Of a DNA stretch of 64,000 nucleotides, positions 46,201 through 58,750 are shown in pieces; positions within the stretch are counted from its first letter, which is position 1; each line of letters starts with the position of its first letter. The notes beneath the pieces were generated by a model. It made no database searches. It was not told where the DNA came from and saw nothing but the letters and a program-made list of their open reading frames with translations. Source of the stretch: Acanthococcus lagerstroemiae (lineage: Eukaryota; Arthropoda; Insecta; Hemiptera; Eriococcidae); assembly GCA_031841125.1 (NCBI GenBank), contig CM063108.1, forward strand, positions 7,113,683 through 7,177,682, written 5' to 3'. Position numbers and translations under genes: made by a program.

Positions 46201-47960
46201 ACAACTGACTGATATCACAATGATAACAAGAGCGCGGCATTGCCAAATAATAATACAATGTTCACTCTAGTCATTTTGTAGTATAAAGCACTGCAGCCAA
46301 GATAGGCAGGTCGGGCTTTATTCGGGGCCAGGGCCTTATTGGGCGCACCTACCTCATTATTAGGAATTCGCATATGTAAGTTCCACCAGGAGAGCTAATG
46401 TCAAAGACGAAAACATGATACGTGTACAATACACCATAAGAACGTGTGCTCATACAAAGTGTTGCTCGCGGCTTTTATATTGATTTTTATGAAAAAAATG
46501 CTGAGACCAAAAGTTGTAGCCCTTTTTATTTCCTATCAGATGAGCTTAATTTTGGATTTTTTTGGATAACTTCTTTTATCTTAATCCTCCCATGTCATGT
46601 TTCGTCCAAATCCATCATCAGTGAACAGTATAATATGTTGTTTTCGGTAACAGTTACCTGGAGCGACTCCTTTTTGCGTACATACGCGAATAGAATGATG
46701 AAATTCTTTCATAAAAGCGAGGACAGAGGACAGTGTTATTGCACGAATTACAAACTTAAATTTTTTACATAAAAATATCCAAAATAAAATAGGAGGGTGT
46801 TATAGGAGTTTTTGTGAAGAATATTCACGAAGAAATTAGTTCCTAAGGGAAAATTAAAAACTATTAGCAGGTCAAGAAAATAATTTTCGTAGAAAAGACA
46901 GAAAAATTCGAGAATTTTTTTGGATTATTTTCTGCGAAATTACTTTTGTGAATACAACGTAGATGGATCTTTCCGATCGTCTCTGCAAATCTCCTCACAC
47001 AAAATTTCCATGATTTCTTTCATTTTCAATAACTATGAGAGAATCATACTAATCAAGAAGTTATACTCATTTCTTTTATTGACTGTATCTCAATCGCCTG
47101 AAAAGTAATAATACGTAAATATGTCTACATAATATCAAGATAAGTTATGTGTCCATCCAGTCGAAGAAGAGTCATTCACCAAGAGACACTCGGGATGGCA
47201 ATCTTCTGTCGCATGTTGATCACTCTTATCAACGACGCTGCAGCATGCTGACCCTTCTATCGACGCTGTGAAGGCTTCAAGGCTAAAATACAAAAATTAC
47301 TAACCCAAAAGGATTTCTCAGATAGAAATGCTCTTAAAAATTGCCATATGAACCAAGTCTTTTCCTAAATTCGCAATGAGAGAATGTTCTCACGACTACT
47401 AATCGCCGTGTTTTGATTTAAAAAAATCTTTTCAGATAGACTCTACGTAGCTCCATGCACATGCAACTATCGACCTCCTCATTGTAGGCATAAAGACGAT
47501 TGCCCGGGTGCAGAGAAGAAAGGTGTTTCTTTAATACACGGTGCCGGTGGATTTTTTCAAATAAAAAACAGGTGGAATCCGTTTTACCACATTTATGAGA
47601 CCTTTGCAAAGGTACACAAGTACATTATATTCTGTATTGTTCCCATTAGTACATGAACTCAGTAACTGCTTGTGAAACGGACCGTTGTTACGTCTCCAAG
47701 TTCCATCATGTATGGACACTGTAGACAAAGTTGAAATTTATTCAGTTCATTCAGCTCATTTTTAATGTTTGTATACTCAGTAAGAGTTTTTGTTACAGTA
47801 CGAACTTGGCACTGATCCTTACACCAACCTGGTAAGACCGCTAGAACGTAAGATCAGAGCACTGAGCCATCTGAACTGCAGACACAGGATAAATGCTTTC
47901 CTTAAGAATCTCTATCGGTTGTATCCAAAGTCACCCCACCACAATGAACAACATCGCTAG
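40300..47960 (+). CDS. Glucoside xylosyltransferase-like (GT8), copy 1, seven exons, complete
   Basis: Exons 40300-40454, 40573-40735, 40892-41032, 43936-44137, 44854-45003, 47436-47611 and 47799-47960 join in frame with GT/AG at each junction, giving 382 residues; a start at 40336 (370 aa) is also plausible. Residues ~15-36 are a signal anchor (type II, Golgi/ER lumen). The GT8 domain follows: EEVVLVSVVCGSG, then DTD at 166-168 (VLYLDTDTIFLN, metal and UDP-sugar binding), LNSGVMFM at 222-229, FHDQDVINIFF from 256, a Cys-rich CTCNYRPPHC segment with Cys 278/280/287/293, and LIHGAGGFF. This matches GXYLT/shams enzymes, which add alpha-1,3-xylose to O-glucose on Notch EGF repeats. It is shorter than the vertebrate enzymes (~440 aa). 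Intron 3 (2.9 kb) is full of transposons. An AATAAA lies at 48305. No defect seen. Confidence 0.93.
42062..42201 (+). repeat. Trinucleotide-tailed dispersed repeat, 3' fragment
   Basis: CATAAACTGTAACTCAACTA, GTCTTGCCTGGG(T/C)(C/T)GATCGAGG and GAGTGAGC lead into an (ACT)n run at 42178-42201. The same end, with an AAT/AAG tail, is found at 42765-42896. Lies in intron 3 of the first xylosyltransferase gene. Confidence 0.75.
42548..42896 (+). repeat. Trinucleotide-tailed dispersed repeat, longer copy between microsatellites
   Basis: An (ATT)n(ACT)n(AAT)n(AAG)n run at 42548-42619 is followed by AACGAGGTTTAGAAAACA, GGAAGTACAGGTATGCAGG, GACAGGACGATTTATGCAAT and the common 3' end, which finishes in (AAT)n(AAG)n at 42864-42896. 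The next copy starts directly after that tail, so the units are arranged head to tail. Probably a SINE or LINE fragment targeting its own tail or microsatellites; no protein is recognised. Confidence 0.7.
42930..43625. mobile_element. 696 bp inverted-repeat transposon with 9-bp target duplication (MULE-like)
   Basis: The target GTGTACAGG is present at 42921-42929 and again at 43626-43634. The copy at 42640 has a single GTACAGG, so the insertion is well defined. Both ends carry inverted CCCAGTTGCG(T/C)CCCG and further inverted CAATTGCGTCC(C/G) subrepeats spaced 20-40 bp apart. A 9-bp duplication and long subterminal inverted repeats point to Mutator-like elements. No MULE transposase is seen; the interior is occupied by a mariner remnant. 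The superfamily assignment is inferred. Confidence 0.75.
43130..43510 (-). pseudogene. Mariner-like transposase C-terminal remnant
   Basis: On the minus strand SPHLAPSDFHLFPFLKTS is the classic mariner SPDLAPSDYHLF block, which carries the third catalytic Asp; here the first D of SPD is H. After a frameshift it continues LKRHLGGKKFNCNDALQKEV, FFKNQLPEFCQMGISKL and DRYQKYLKVDSDY, the usual mariner C-terminus. The N-terminal DNA-binding region and most of the catalytic core are missing. It is nested inside the inverted-repeat element at 42930-43625. Confidence 0.85.
45824..45921 (+). repeat. 49 bp direct duplication
   Basis: AAGCATTTGTATAATCCTTG followed by AACAATTCCAAACCTGTGTT occurs twice in tandem (45824 and 45873) with one or two differences. 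In intron 5 of the first xylosyltransferase gene. Confidence 0.9.
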
Positions 47961-50503
47961 CAAGCAGATTTTCACCACCACTGCTTCCAGATTTAAACGG
48001 AACCCAAATTAATTTCGGAGGATAAACCTCTGGATGGACTAGTTGATACGGACGATATCTGCATTTTAAAAGAACAAAATAGGAAAAAGTGTTCAGTTTG
48101 TAAACGTACAAATGTCAAAGCAAGTTTTTACACGTGTACCTTATTTTCCAACATGATACTCTTAATGACAGCATTCTGAGCCTATTTCGACCTTTCTTTT
48201 TGGTGCGGAGTTGGAGTTTTTATTCTTTTTGTTCGGTTTCATGAACAAAATCATGATACAAATTTTCTTAACAGAAATCATCACACTTAGATTCACAGAT
48301 GCCAAATAAATTTTAATAACACAGTAGTGGTGATGAGAAATACGGACGTATCAATCAACTTAAATTTCGAATTACTATCCGCAATCATAAATTGAACTGA
48401 ATGAGACTTAATTGAGTTCGCATTCATCAAGTAAGCATGAGGGAGTATCACCGGCGCCGTCAAAGAGGGGCCAGTGGGGGCATTTGCCCCACTGAGATTC
48501 TGAATTTTACAATAATGGATGAAACGGTAAGGTTATCTGCTTTAAACAAGATAAAACGCAATAATTTTTCAACTTGACTAACTGTACAAGAAAAGCCATG
48601 TCTGTGAAGAAATTTTGGCGGCGCTTCTGAGAAGAGTGGGGTGCGCATCTAAGCAGGGGCGGCTGTTATTCGAAATTGAATTGACAAAAAAAAACCTTTT
48701 CATTGAGGATTCTACTTATATCTATCTACTCTTTTTCCTTCGGAAAAATGTCAATTCCTCGTCCAAAATTTTCGGTTGATACGAAAAGTCAAATGCGCAC
48801 AATTTCCTTCCCGCAAGGGTAAACTGTACGTATTAGCAGGGTTATGGTGCGAATATGCTGTTCGGTACTTATCTGAAAAATTATAACTTATTAATTTTCA
48901 TGAATCAAGGTTGAAGGCTTTGTTCTGATATCGGAGCTTAATATTCATTATACAAAATTTCAACTTAAGTATATCTCAAAATGTTCTATCATCTTCGTGT
49001 ACACCTATTAAGGTATTACAATGCGCACAATTATTACTCCACTGAAACAATCTCAAAAACTATCGAATAATTTTCTACATATTAACAAAGACTTCTCTGA
49101 CTAAGAAAATATTACTTTTCATTCAAATACTCGAACATTTGCCTCTAAATAGAAAATATAAGTCTGATCAGTGATCACGTACGCACAATTCAAAATTGAT
49201 ATCAGAAATCACATGTTTCTCACTTTGTTCGACTCTGTATGAACTACAATTAAGTTAGTCCGAGCTATGATTGGGTTAGCTGGATATGAATTACCTTTTG
49301 ATAGGAATTCAAAATGGTATAGGTAGTTGATTAATAGTAGATTACGGAACAGAAGGGGTAAGATAGGAAGCGATAACCAAGTCCGCACTCTTTTCACAAA
49401 AATGGTTCAGAAGTCGGCGGTAATTTCTTATCATTGCATTTATCAATTCACTAAATAATAAATATGGCCATTTGCATTGTTGAAATCAGCTGATGTAAAC
49501 GGGCTTAGGGAGTATTTTGACATTAAAGTATTTTAACATTATATGTATAAAGAATACGCTTTAAGCAAGCAAATCCGTTCTGTTTAGAAAGGGGAAAAAC
49601 TCACATCGAGAACAGTTGATCCCAACCCCCACTCCCAGTATCAATGAGAAAAACAATACCTATTTAAAAGAAAAATCAGCTCAAAATAGAGTAACTTTGA
49701 ACAAATAATTTTTCTTTCAACAATAACTGACAGGGTACGCTCTCAATAAGCAAAGTGCATAATTTTATTCAAATTGATATGTAATTTACGTAACTTCAGG
49801 AGTTACTCAAAATTTGATATTTTCTCGCATATAAAAGTTATGTAGAAGTTTTAGGGACGAGGGGTTTAGCTTGAACCACTGCAAGTACATACATATCTCG
49901 TCTTATATGAGCGCTAGGTACACGGAATCGTGATAATACAGGCTGTCACAACTACAACAATCCGGTCTAACCAAGTGGGTAGGCAACTCATTTTGAAGAA
50001 ATGAAAATATGTCAGCCTACTTTCACTCTTGAAGGGGCTGAAACGCGCCGAGAAATAGTTAATTTGTAAGTGTTCCAATGACCACTTTTTTAAGCATTTA
50101 CTAATAGATAGACAACTGGAACTTACATGTAATAAAGGACAGCTGTAGCAACAGCAGAGAAGTAAATAAAAATCTGTTGCACAGATTCTTCATAAAGTTC
50201 ATTGTAGTGGATGTAGTCAGAAGATGCTGATATCCTTCTGATTTTCAATAAGAATTACCCTCTCAACCCAGTAATTCTTCTACTGGTAGTCGGTTTTCCA
50301 GCGTATTCTGTTTATAGGTGCATCACCTTCATTCTTTACCCTTCAAGTTGTAATGTTCTTCTATTAAATTTTTAATAGAGTCAACTACCACATCAGAATC
50401 ACCCTATCGAAACAGAATCACTTGTAGCACCGACTTCCAAATCTACTCGATGTTTTTTATTAGTTTTGTTTTTGAAGTACATATTTGTACATCGTTGAAT
50501 AGG
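47961..50503. other. Intergenic region after xylosyltransferase copy 1
   Basis: Holds a possible polyadenylation signal AATAAA at 48305-48310 and the ~60 bp block at 49556-49622 that also occurs at 38668. At 48440-48660 GGGGC-rich patches (GGGGCCAGTGGGGGC and CAGGGGCGGCTG) resemble degraded hAT ends, but no duplication was found. No gene is recognised. Confidence 0.4.
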
Positions 50504-50721
50504 AGGTATGGTTGGCCGAGTGGATAGCGCGTTGGTCTCAGAGTCCGGGGTCCCGGGTTCGAGCCCACGTAGCAACTCGCCAGAATTTTCGACCTAGGCC
50601 GGTTTTTCGGCCACAAGGGAAGAGGGCTAAGACAGTTCTAACAGCCTCCCCGACGTCTCTGAAGTAGTGCTTGAAAGGGCGGATTCCAGGACTCCGGTGG
50701 AGAGCAAATTAGAAAAAGAGA
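50504..50721 (+). mobile_element. tRNA-derived SINE, copy 3
   Basis: Full-length copy with the TTGGCCGAGTGGATAGCGCG head, CCCGGGTTCGAGCCCACG, the GGCCGGTTTTTCGGCC hairpin, GAGGGCTAAGACAGTTCTAA, GACGTCTCTGAAGTAGTG and a GAGAGCAAATTAGAAAAAGAG end. It is very similar to the copies at 35641 and 36002, so this family is relatively young. Confidence 0.92.
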
Positions 50722-52229
50722 AAGTATATCCTTGGACTGTATACTAATACCCCTTTTTTTTTGAACAGATGCAATGTACTCCTGTATCCCCCGTCCTGTT
50801 CTAACGCCTCTGGAAATATGCATCGTTTTCAGTAGATGTTAGTTTGTTCACCTATTTGACAATAATGAGTTCGTAATAAATTGATGTTCGTCTGGTTGAC
50901 ATTAATGTGTATGTCATGAATATAAGTAAACTTCGTAGTATAGGAATCCTACATGAGATACAAATACTTTAAATCAATGAAAAATTGAATTTCTCACACA
51001 TTATACTTTACCTAGTAGTGATGCACAACATCAATCAAAAATTATTATCAATAGTATTGACAGGGTTTCAGATTGGCTACCGATAATTTTATTTATGCAA
51101 TTCTAATGGCGAAAGAGTTCCAACATTCCTCTATTAAAGGTATGTTTGAGTACGATTGTGTCAGCAATGAAGCCTATCAATAGTTTTCTTGTTTGTTTTT
51201 TTTTTTTTTGTATTTGTATTTTTATGTTTTTTGTAATACTAATGGCAAACCTATGCACAATCAATTGAAGATTGACCATAAAATCTCCTACCAACTGCTA
51301 GGCTGAGCTAGTCTCTAATAGCACTTAAAAGCTAAGCAGTACGAGGAAAAAATATTGAAAAATCTTCAAAATGACTATCGATGATAGTAAATATGTTGGT
51401 TTTGAAAATACCAGTTTCCGTTCATAAGGTCAAGAGTTATACTGCCCCAAAGATAAGGTGTGCCGTGTTATTACCTTCTCCTCAAAGAAACTCGGAAAAT
51501 TGGAACAGCTCATAGAAAACAAGTTGTTGTCGACCATAAAATGGTACCAACGAATGGTACTTCATGTTTTTGTATGCACGTTAAGGCCAGTTATTTCATA
51601 ATTATGTGTAAGTAATTTCTACACCTACGAGGACGGAACATTTAGCGATTACGATTTATCATATATGTATTGCGTAGTCTTTCTTACTTCTTTCCGAATC
51701 ACCAGCACACTGTAGTTGATAAAAATTAGCCGAGGGTGTTCGTATCCATATAGCATGATTTTCCAATGATGACAGCGTACATTCCGAAATCCCACGTCTG
51801 CTACAACAGTTAGAAAAAAAAAGACGTATTACAAAGAATATAGAGGAAATATCATATATATTAGCTCGAACTTGGTGCAACATTAACAGAAGTTGTATCA
51901 TGCTCTCAAGTAAGAGGTCAAGGTAGGGTGGCCCCAGGAAGCAGGGAGGTAAACAGGCAATCACATCAACTTCACTCAATTTTGGATCACATAGCACATT
52001 ACAAACCTTATAAAATCTAGAAACTGATGACCTAGTTCAATTTACAGAATTCCTTTTTGATATTATAAGGAGCTTCGCTCACTGACCGTTCCGTGACCTA
52101 ACGGTCCAACAATCGCTGGCCCCCTATTCGAGGCAAAGTGGCTAATTCACTGTCAGTGCGTCTGATTGGCTGCCTAACTGGTTAACTAAAATAACGGAGT
52201 TCTCGAGATTAAATTCTGGTTCTCATCAG

Positions 52230-52408
52230 CAGGGCCGCCGAGAACGGGGTACTTTTCCCCCGGCCTCGGGTTTTTTGAGGGGGCCCGCAGAGTCATAGAA
52301 ATTCTAATTATCAAATAGACAATATGTATACTTTTTTACGAGCTAATAATTTCAGAGTAGGCCCCGCAGATTTGTCCCCCGGGCCCGGTTTGGTTCTTGG
52401 CGGTCCTG
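52230..52408. mobile_element. hAT-type MITE, 179 bp
   Basis: Terminal inverted repeats CAGGGCCGCCGAGAACGGGG and (complement) TTCTTGGCGGTCCTG. The flanks CTCATCAG (52222-52229) and CTCATCGG (52409-52416) agree at seven of eight positions. G/C-rich subterminal regions surround an AT-rich centre. Non-coding. Confidence 0.9.
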
Positions 52409-53898
52409 CTCATCGGTGATCTGCCTACCACCCTGGCTGCCTAGCAGACTGAAGAGATAACAGTTGCCTGCTTTTCTCAGGTTGGATTGTGGGGTAACAG
52501 ATCTCCCCAGTAGCTCTTCAAAGTAAAGGCAATTTAGAGGTCACCCCTCCCGATAGTCTCTCTTCTAGAAAACCTATATTTTCAACACAATATAGGGTAT
52601 TTCAGCTAGAATGCGATAGTACTCGACGAGAGGTACATATACGGCCGGACACAAAATTGAAGGGACTAAATACCTTTGCAAAGTTCGAAAAGAGCGAACT
52701 TTCATTGCGAATCTGGTTACTTATTTTAATTCCGAATTTTTTTCGGAAATAATCAATAAGTAATGCACTGAATGGGTAACCGATACTCACCGAACTGAAC
52801 TGCCTTCGTTTGATATCGAAGGGATTCTACCAGTTTAAAAATTCCAATCATAAAATCTTAACAAAATTTTTAAAGTACACAGCTTTTAGTTTTTTTAGTT
52901 TATTAAATTTCAAAGGTGGCCAATATGCGGTGACACTATATAAGTTTCCGTTTCAAAGTAACCGTTATTCACAGCCATCTTTTACAAAGAATAATATTTT
53001 CACTGGTGAAGTTGCATATAATTTTGAAATCGAATTTTTGAAATTTGTTTTTGACAATTTCTCTGCGGCCAGTTTTGAAGGGCAGCAATAGATTATATCT
53101 ACACTAAAAATAAAAGAAAATTGATTATTACGAATGCTTGCCTATCTCGCAAATAGAAGGGGCAACAAAAATTGAAAGTTGTGCATTTTAAAAACTACGT
53201 ACAAGTATACCATATTTTAGGATCAAAATTCGGAAACTGATGAAGCCCCTCCAATATCACAGGTAGGCCGCTCAGTTAAGTAACCCTTTCTTATCTTTTC
53301 AATGTTCCACCCGTTGATCATCTCTGAAAAATAAAATTCTGAATTGAAATTAATGATCAGACTTCATACATGTACATAACTTTTCTAGTTCTTTCTATCA
53401 AATACGTTCACCTCCTACTGACTTAGCATGCCCATCCTGTGGACTTTGGGTTATGAAGTAAACTGGGTGAAACAAATACCTAATAGACAACTTAAGGAAT
53501 AGTAATGGTATCCACATTCACTGTAAAGGGTGGATCACAAAATGCGTCCTCCTATCTAATTTTTTTCTTTTGTATACGAAGTGAAACGGCGGAACACAGA
53601 TGAGGATCATTGGATAGCAAAATCTAGCCCCCCTCCCGTAATAAATGTCATCTCTTTTTATGAATAAGAGGTCAAACGTAACATTAATTTTAGAAGTTTT
53701 AGTGGAAGAGCTAAATCACAAAATGAGTTTGTTCTAGTCACTAATTTTGGATACTTCATCAGGTATTGATGTGGCTTCGATCTGGTGCCCCATACAAATT
53801 TCACGGTTGAAATGGATAAAATTGATTCATAAGACCAGAGAAAAAATCTGATGAAATGTTTGAAATTAGTGACGTGGTTAACCTTCAGGTTGACATTA

Positions 53899-54211
53899 AA
53901 GCTAGGTTTACACGGGGACACTTTGGTGTCTAGACAATAAAGTTTCTTGCTAGTTGCTTCATGTAAACAGGCGAGAAAGCAAACTTTCTTCAGGAAACTC
54001 AAAGAAACTAAAGTTGAGACCCGGGCAACTTTTTTCGTTAGTGTTCCGATAGTTTCTCGTCACGTGACTGCTACAACAATTCTGATTGGTTTATTGTCTA
54101 GACACCAAAGTGTCCCCGTGTAATGTCTTGCGTGTGAAAGGAATTGTGCTGAGCAACTAGCAAGAAACTTTATTGTCTAGACATCAAAGTGTCCCCGTGT
54201 AAACCTAGCTT
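53899..54211. mobile_element. TA-flanked foldback MITE with three end copies
   Basis: Near-perfect inverted termini of about 60 bp, starting AAGCTAGGTTTACACGGGG, TA dinucleotides on both sides (53897-53898, 54212-54213), total 313 bp. A third copy of the terminal block (TTTATTGTCTAGACACC and AAAGTGTCCCCGTGTA) sits internally at about 54089-54123, in the same orientation as the right end. The TA duplication suggests the Tc1/mariner or a related group. Overlapping minus-strand frame 53658-54002 is an artefact. Confidence 0.88.
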
Positions 54212-54213
54212 TA

Positions 54214-56640
54214 GTCAAAAACTGATTTAAGACTTCGAAAAGATTTTTAGGGACTACGTCAAAACCTCTTGAGATATTTTTAGACCTCTATTACTAATTC
54301 TTTCTTTTCTCTAAAATGTTGGTGAAAGTTTTCAGAACACTGGGAGGATTGTATTCAATCTGTCAAGTTTATCTCAGATTTTGACTAGATTCGTTATAAT
54401 TCCATTGCGACTCGACAGATTCGTCAGAAGCCGCAAAACTCTAAGACGACTTACTTATACAACATTTAAACATTTGTTAAGACTTCACTCTTTAAGACTC
54501 TGGTTAGAGGTTAGATTCATTAGGACTCTAGTCACGTTTTATTGATTTCCCGTAAAACTCGTTAAGAATTTTTGAGATTTCTCAAAACTTCTGATTCTCA
54601 ATTTTGTCTGCCCAGGATTGCACCCTGGATCCGCCATTGATTAGAATCAGAAGAAAGTACGGGAGTAGAAGCTACACTGTATTTGTTAATCAATATAGAG
54701 AGCTCATTTTTCTCATCATCTTTGCTTATAAAATAGAAAAAGAAAGAGAAAGAAATTAATTATTGACGACCCGGCCTGTCTCAAATCGCTTGGCTGCTTG
54801 AGCAAATATTCTTACCATCGATTTAATTATCACTGATAACGTTATCACGTAACTTAAAAATGAAAAACAATAAAAGGCGAACAGCGGATTTTCATTCTAC
54901 TATACACACACCTCATATTTTACTAATATTCTACCTGTATTCTACCAACTCGAAACTCTGTTTATGTAACACATTATTGGTCGTAAAGAGCGACTTCTTA
55001 AGCTGTATCCCGAATGCGGGAGAAAAAGTAACCTAACCAGGAGCAAATAAAGTAACCAAAACGGGAGAGAAAGTACTGACGTGAAGAATCCTATGATTTT
55101 TTCAGTACACTTTTTAGGCGTTCCGCAGATTTTGGATAGCACTCTTCAGATTTGATAAAAAATTATAATTCTGTACGTATAAATGCCCAAAAAAGAAAAA
55201 ATATAAGCAAGACTAGCCAATTTTTACACTAAATTTGAACAAAAAAGTTAAATTGTTTCCGCTTGATGCCAGTGCACAGCAAATTTGAAACACAGGTAGT
55301 ATCATAAAATACTCTTTTCCCTATTTTCTTCTTATAGCGAAGTCGAATAGATACAGGACAAACGAATATCTTTAATTGGCCGTGTCCAGTTTGTCTTCAA
55401 GTAAAATATTTCCCTCCCTCTCCCCCGCAGAGGGCCCGCTCGTATCCCCAATTTTAGGATTTTAAGTGGAAAGGTGAAGAACTAAGTACAGAAATAGAGG
55501 TATTCTGGGTTACTGATTACGAATGTATCGTACCCAATTTGTGATACAGTCTTACTTTGGGTTCTCCGAATTTCAGTTATAAAATAGGCAAAATAGACTT
55601 GGCCTGAAAAATCGAAGAAAATGGGGTTTTCAGATCACTGAGTCCGAATATTTCATTAGACTTCTAATCCAATCTAAAAATGAGACAAAATCAGAATTTC
55701 TCGCTTGAAATGAGCAAAAGAGCACAAATCAAGATGGTATTGAAAAAATCTGACGTGATATTCATAATGAGCGATACAAATTACATCCGCATATTTTAAT
55801 AATTTGTTTGATATATCGTTAAATTTCAAATTCAATAGTTGGTAGCAAGTCTGTGAGCCTCCCTTGGCAGAGGAGGCTGGAGGTTCCTTAAAAAAACTAC
55901 GCCTTGATGCCCACAAGCCATAAAGTAAGGAATCTGGCAGCACAGCGAGTGGGCCGATTCTTATCAGAATAACATTGTTCACATGGCAAAATCGTAATTT
56001 TCAAAAAATCGTAATAAATTTCCCTGCCGAAATGAACTATCAAGAATTCAAAGCCGTATAAAACGCCGGTGATTTTTAACATTTTTTTGAAAATGCCACT
56101 ATTCTACGAGGGTCTGTAGTCAACCGACCCATTTTGTTTTTCAGTTATCGTTTTAGAACGGATTTAAAAAAAAATTGATTTTTCATTCATGATACCGAAA
56201 ATTTGGCCAAAACTGATTGTCAAGATCTCCAAGTATGAGTGCTACCGTCAAGCTTTAACCATTATTTTGTGTGCCGTCATGTAATAAAATTGTGGCTTTG
56301 AATGTTCTCGTAAATATCTCAGATAAAAGTAAGAAGAGGAGCAACGGATTAATCAGGGGACCACTCCGAGCAACAATTCCTTGCAAACCTTTTGACTTTT
56401 TTTAAAATTATTTTAAAGGGGTAAAAAATACTAATTCACAGCACACAAAAAAAAAATGCATCACGCATAAAGAATATTTGCACATAAATTTTATAAAATC
56501 CCATTACTAGCCGAAAATCACATCACATTAAGAAGATTGCACGGCTGCAACAATAAATTCATGGCGTAATTAAACTATCATAACATGAAATAATTTTTTG
56601 CACACATGATAAATTAACCTAAAAATAATAAACGTGGTGC
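54214..56640. other. Gene-free interval; degenerate AGACT-type repeats at left
   Basis: From about 54225 to 54600 variants of TTAAGACTTC, AAGACTC and AAAACTC recur every 15-30 bases, as also at 26095-26300, 28730-28880 and 29880-29960. Nothing else in the interval can be supported as a gene. Confidence 0.4.
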
Positions 56641-56649
56641 CCGAAGTTA

Positions 56650-57075
56650 ATTGAAGCCTTGCTGTATGACTTGAAAAGCTTTTGATTCGATCTCGAGCCC
56701 AGTACTATGGGAGGCTTTCTGGAAACAGGGTGTTCCGAGGAAGTTAATAAGAATAATAGGAGAAATGTATAGAAATTCAAACGGGAGGGTACGTCCAGAT
56801 ATAAAATGGGACAATACTTCGTAATCAAAAGAGGAGTGAAACAGGGAGACCCTCTATCTCAAAATCCTCTCAACTGCCTACTGTAGGAAATCTTTCATAA
56901 CCTAAACTGGCAAAGGAGGGGGTTGAAAACAGACGGGATCTGGCTCAGAAACTTGAGGTTCGCGGATGGACCTTAATGGCACCAGGCAGAGAGGAACTCC
57001 AATTAATGGCCAAAGAACTGGATCAAGAGGGCCACATCGAACTGGATTGTGCATACGCTCGAAATGACGGGCTCA
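56650..57075 (+). mobile_element. LINE reverse-transcriptase fragment
   Basis: In two frames the sequence gives LWEAFWKQGVPRKLIRIIGE and MYRNSNGRVRPDIKWDN, then FVIKRGVKQGDPLSQNPLNC (RT motif with QGDPLS), IFHNLNWQRRGLKTDG, LRNLRFADG (FADD lost) and APGREELQLMAKELDQEG. It covers the same RT region as the element at 6201 and is clearly related to it. Frameshifts, stops and both ends missing show it is dead. Confidence 0.85.
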
Positions 57076-57504
57076 TGAACATATTATAACGTATACATTG
57101 ATAAAACAGGTGTACGCGTAATGAAGTGCAAAAATTAATTTTATTTGATGTTCTCCGGGATTATATATTCGCTGACAATTTAATGTGCAAATTCTTTTTT
57201 CCTGACGGGCGATTATATTCCCCGTTTTAAAATCCACATATTTCCGAAGTTGCACAAAAAACTTGAGCACTTCTTAATCCACCACTGATAATAATACTAC
57301 ACAACAGCATAAAAAAAAAGGGATGAAATTATATGATTTTAGCGATATTTTGAATGCTGAATACGATGGCGTTAACCATTTTCCTCGAGAACTACTCGTT
57401 TTCCATATTCAAAATAAAAATTTTATCACATCTTTCTCGTTTTATTTCTTTTTGTCGTCCACGAATGCACGAATAGCTACACTCTGATACTGATAAGCTT
57501 ATTA

Positions 57505-57597
57505 CGAAATGAAAGAACTTGCACAAGATGGGGAGAAATGGAGAGCTGCATCAAATAAGTCGTCAGACTGATAACCTTATCATCATCATCATGCTGA
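57505..57597 (+). mobile_element. LINE 3'-end fragment with ATC tail
   Basis: YEMKELAQDGEKWRAASNKS ends at a stop and is followed by GATAACCTTATCATCATCATC. Homologous to the fragments at 28591 and 35009. Confidence 0.8.
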
Positions 57598-58435
57598 TTA
57601 CAAGATGCAAGTATACGCGATTTGGTATTTGGCATCGCTGCTAGTATTCATATGGAAGTTGTAGCTCATCAATCAGGTGTCCACATGCTATAGTTTTTTT
57701 TTTTGTCATCTTATGTTCCTGTAGAGTGTGATTGATTTCATTCCATCACATTTTGAAACATTTTTTAATTCTTCTCCGAAGGCGGGTCCACATTTTCGTG
57801 ATCGGCCCCGGATGACAAAATTAGGAGGATGCAAGCTGAGCTACATCATGAGAATAACACTTTGACTTTTGATTCCCAATCATCGACAAAGCGCACGAAA
57901 ATGGAATTACATAAAAATTTATTGCTCTGCTATCAAACTCTGACAAGGAAAATGCAAAATTGTTTTCTCAAATATGTGCAGCTTTCACATTGCTGTTAGT
58001 ACTTTTCTGAAAAAGAAAAAAAAACCTAAGAGTTGCAGAAAGTGTCTAAAAAAATTACTAATGTTATTTTTTAAACTTTCTTTTTTTTCGGGGTGGGGGT
58101 ATTGGGAACTAGAAGGGGGTTAATAAATGAAAGACTCAGAAATGATGAAAATTATGACGAAATACCAGGACCCTTTGGCTACCATTCAAAGCCGTTGGCA
58201 ATATCTCAGACTCATACAGGCCAACTTATAACCAAAAGACTATAGCTAGTGGGCAAGGTAACATTTTATATGCTTTTGTACCTTAACAAAAAAATTTTCA
58301 GATCAGATTGAGTGATGTAAAACCCTAACTTTATCCTAAGCCTGCCAGAGCCCACGCATGCCAGATTTCATGCTTGTATGTTGAGCTGCTCGAGTTTTCA
58401 CCAAAATCAACACCATGTTGTGCTGTATACTTCTG

Positions 58436-58517
58436 CGGCCGCCTCTGTCGAAAATCATTGCATCTAATTCTGCCCACAATTGCATCACTGCAAATTGGCC
58501 CAAGCACTTTTGAAATC
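58436..58517 (+). promoter_or_regulatory. Conserved ~80 bp upstream block, xylosyltransferase copy 2
   Basis: Nearly identical to 39634-39713 (GCATCTAATTCT, CCCACAATTGCATCACTGC, AAATTGGCCCAAGCA) and similarly placed, about 640-720 bp before the first coding exon of the second xylosyltransferase gene. Interpreted as a retained cis-regulatory or 5' UTR segment of the duplication; a shared dispersed repeat cannot be excluded. Confidence 0.5.
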
Positions 58518-58750
58518 TATGGCTAACTCTTAACAGCGTGCGTTAAACTGATCTAACAAGGTGCTGTAAAACTGGACCTGTCCATTCGTTCGAGTTTTAC
58601 CGAAAAAATCGGAAACTTTTTTTCAAAGGCTCCGATAAACGCAGGGTTATGCAGGTGTCTTAGTTCATCCTTCCAACTGCAGGGAGTCTAGCGACACTGG
58701 CGCACTAGCGGTCATTTCAGTAACTGGGAATCTGTTCGAGATCATTTGAG

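Noticed and set aside
46446..46772. 108-residue plus-strand frame in intron 5 of xylosyltransferase copy 1
   Set aside because: Not needed for the gene model, which joins in frame without it, and unlike any known family.
48440..48660. Possible further hAT MITE with CAGGGGCGGC-like end
   Set aside because: Left terminus and 8-bp duplication could not be found.
51659..51997. 112-residue minus-strand frame
   Set aside because: No recognisable domain or exon context.
53658..54002. 114-residue minus-strand frame
   Set aside because: Its first half is the terminal repeat of the TA-flanked MITE.
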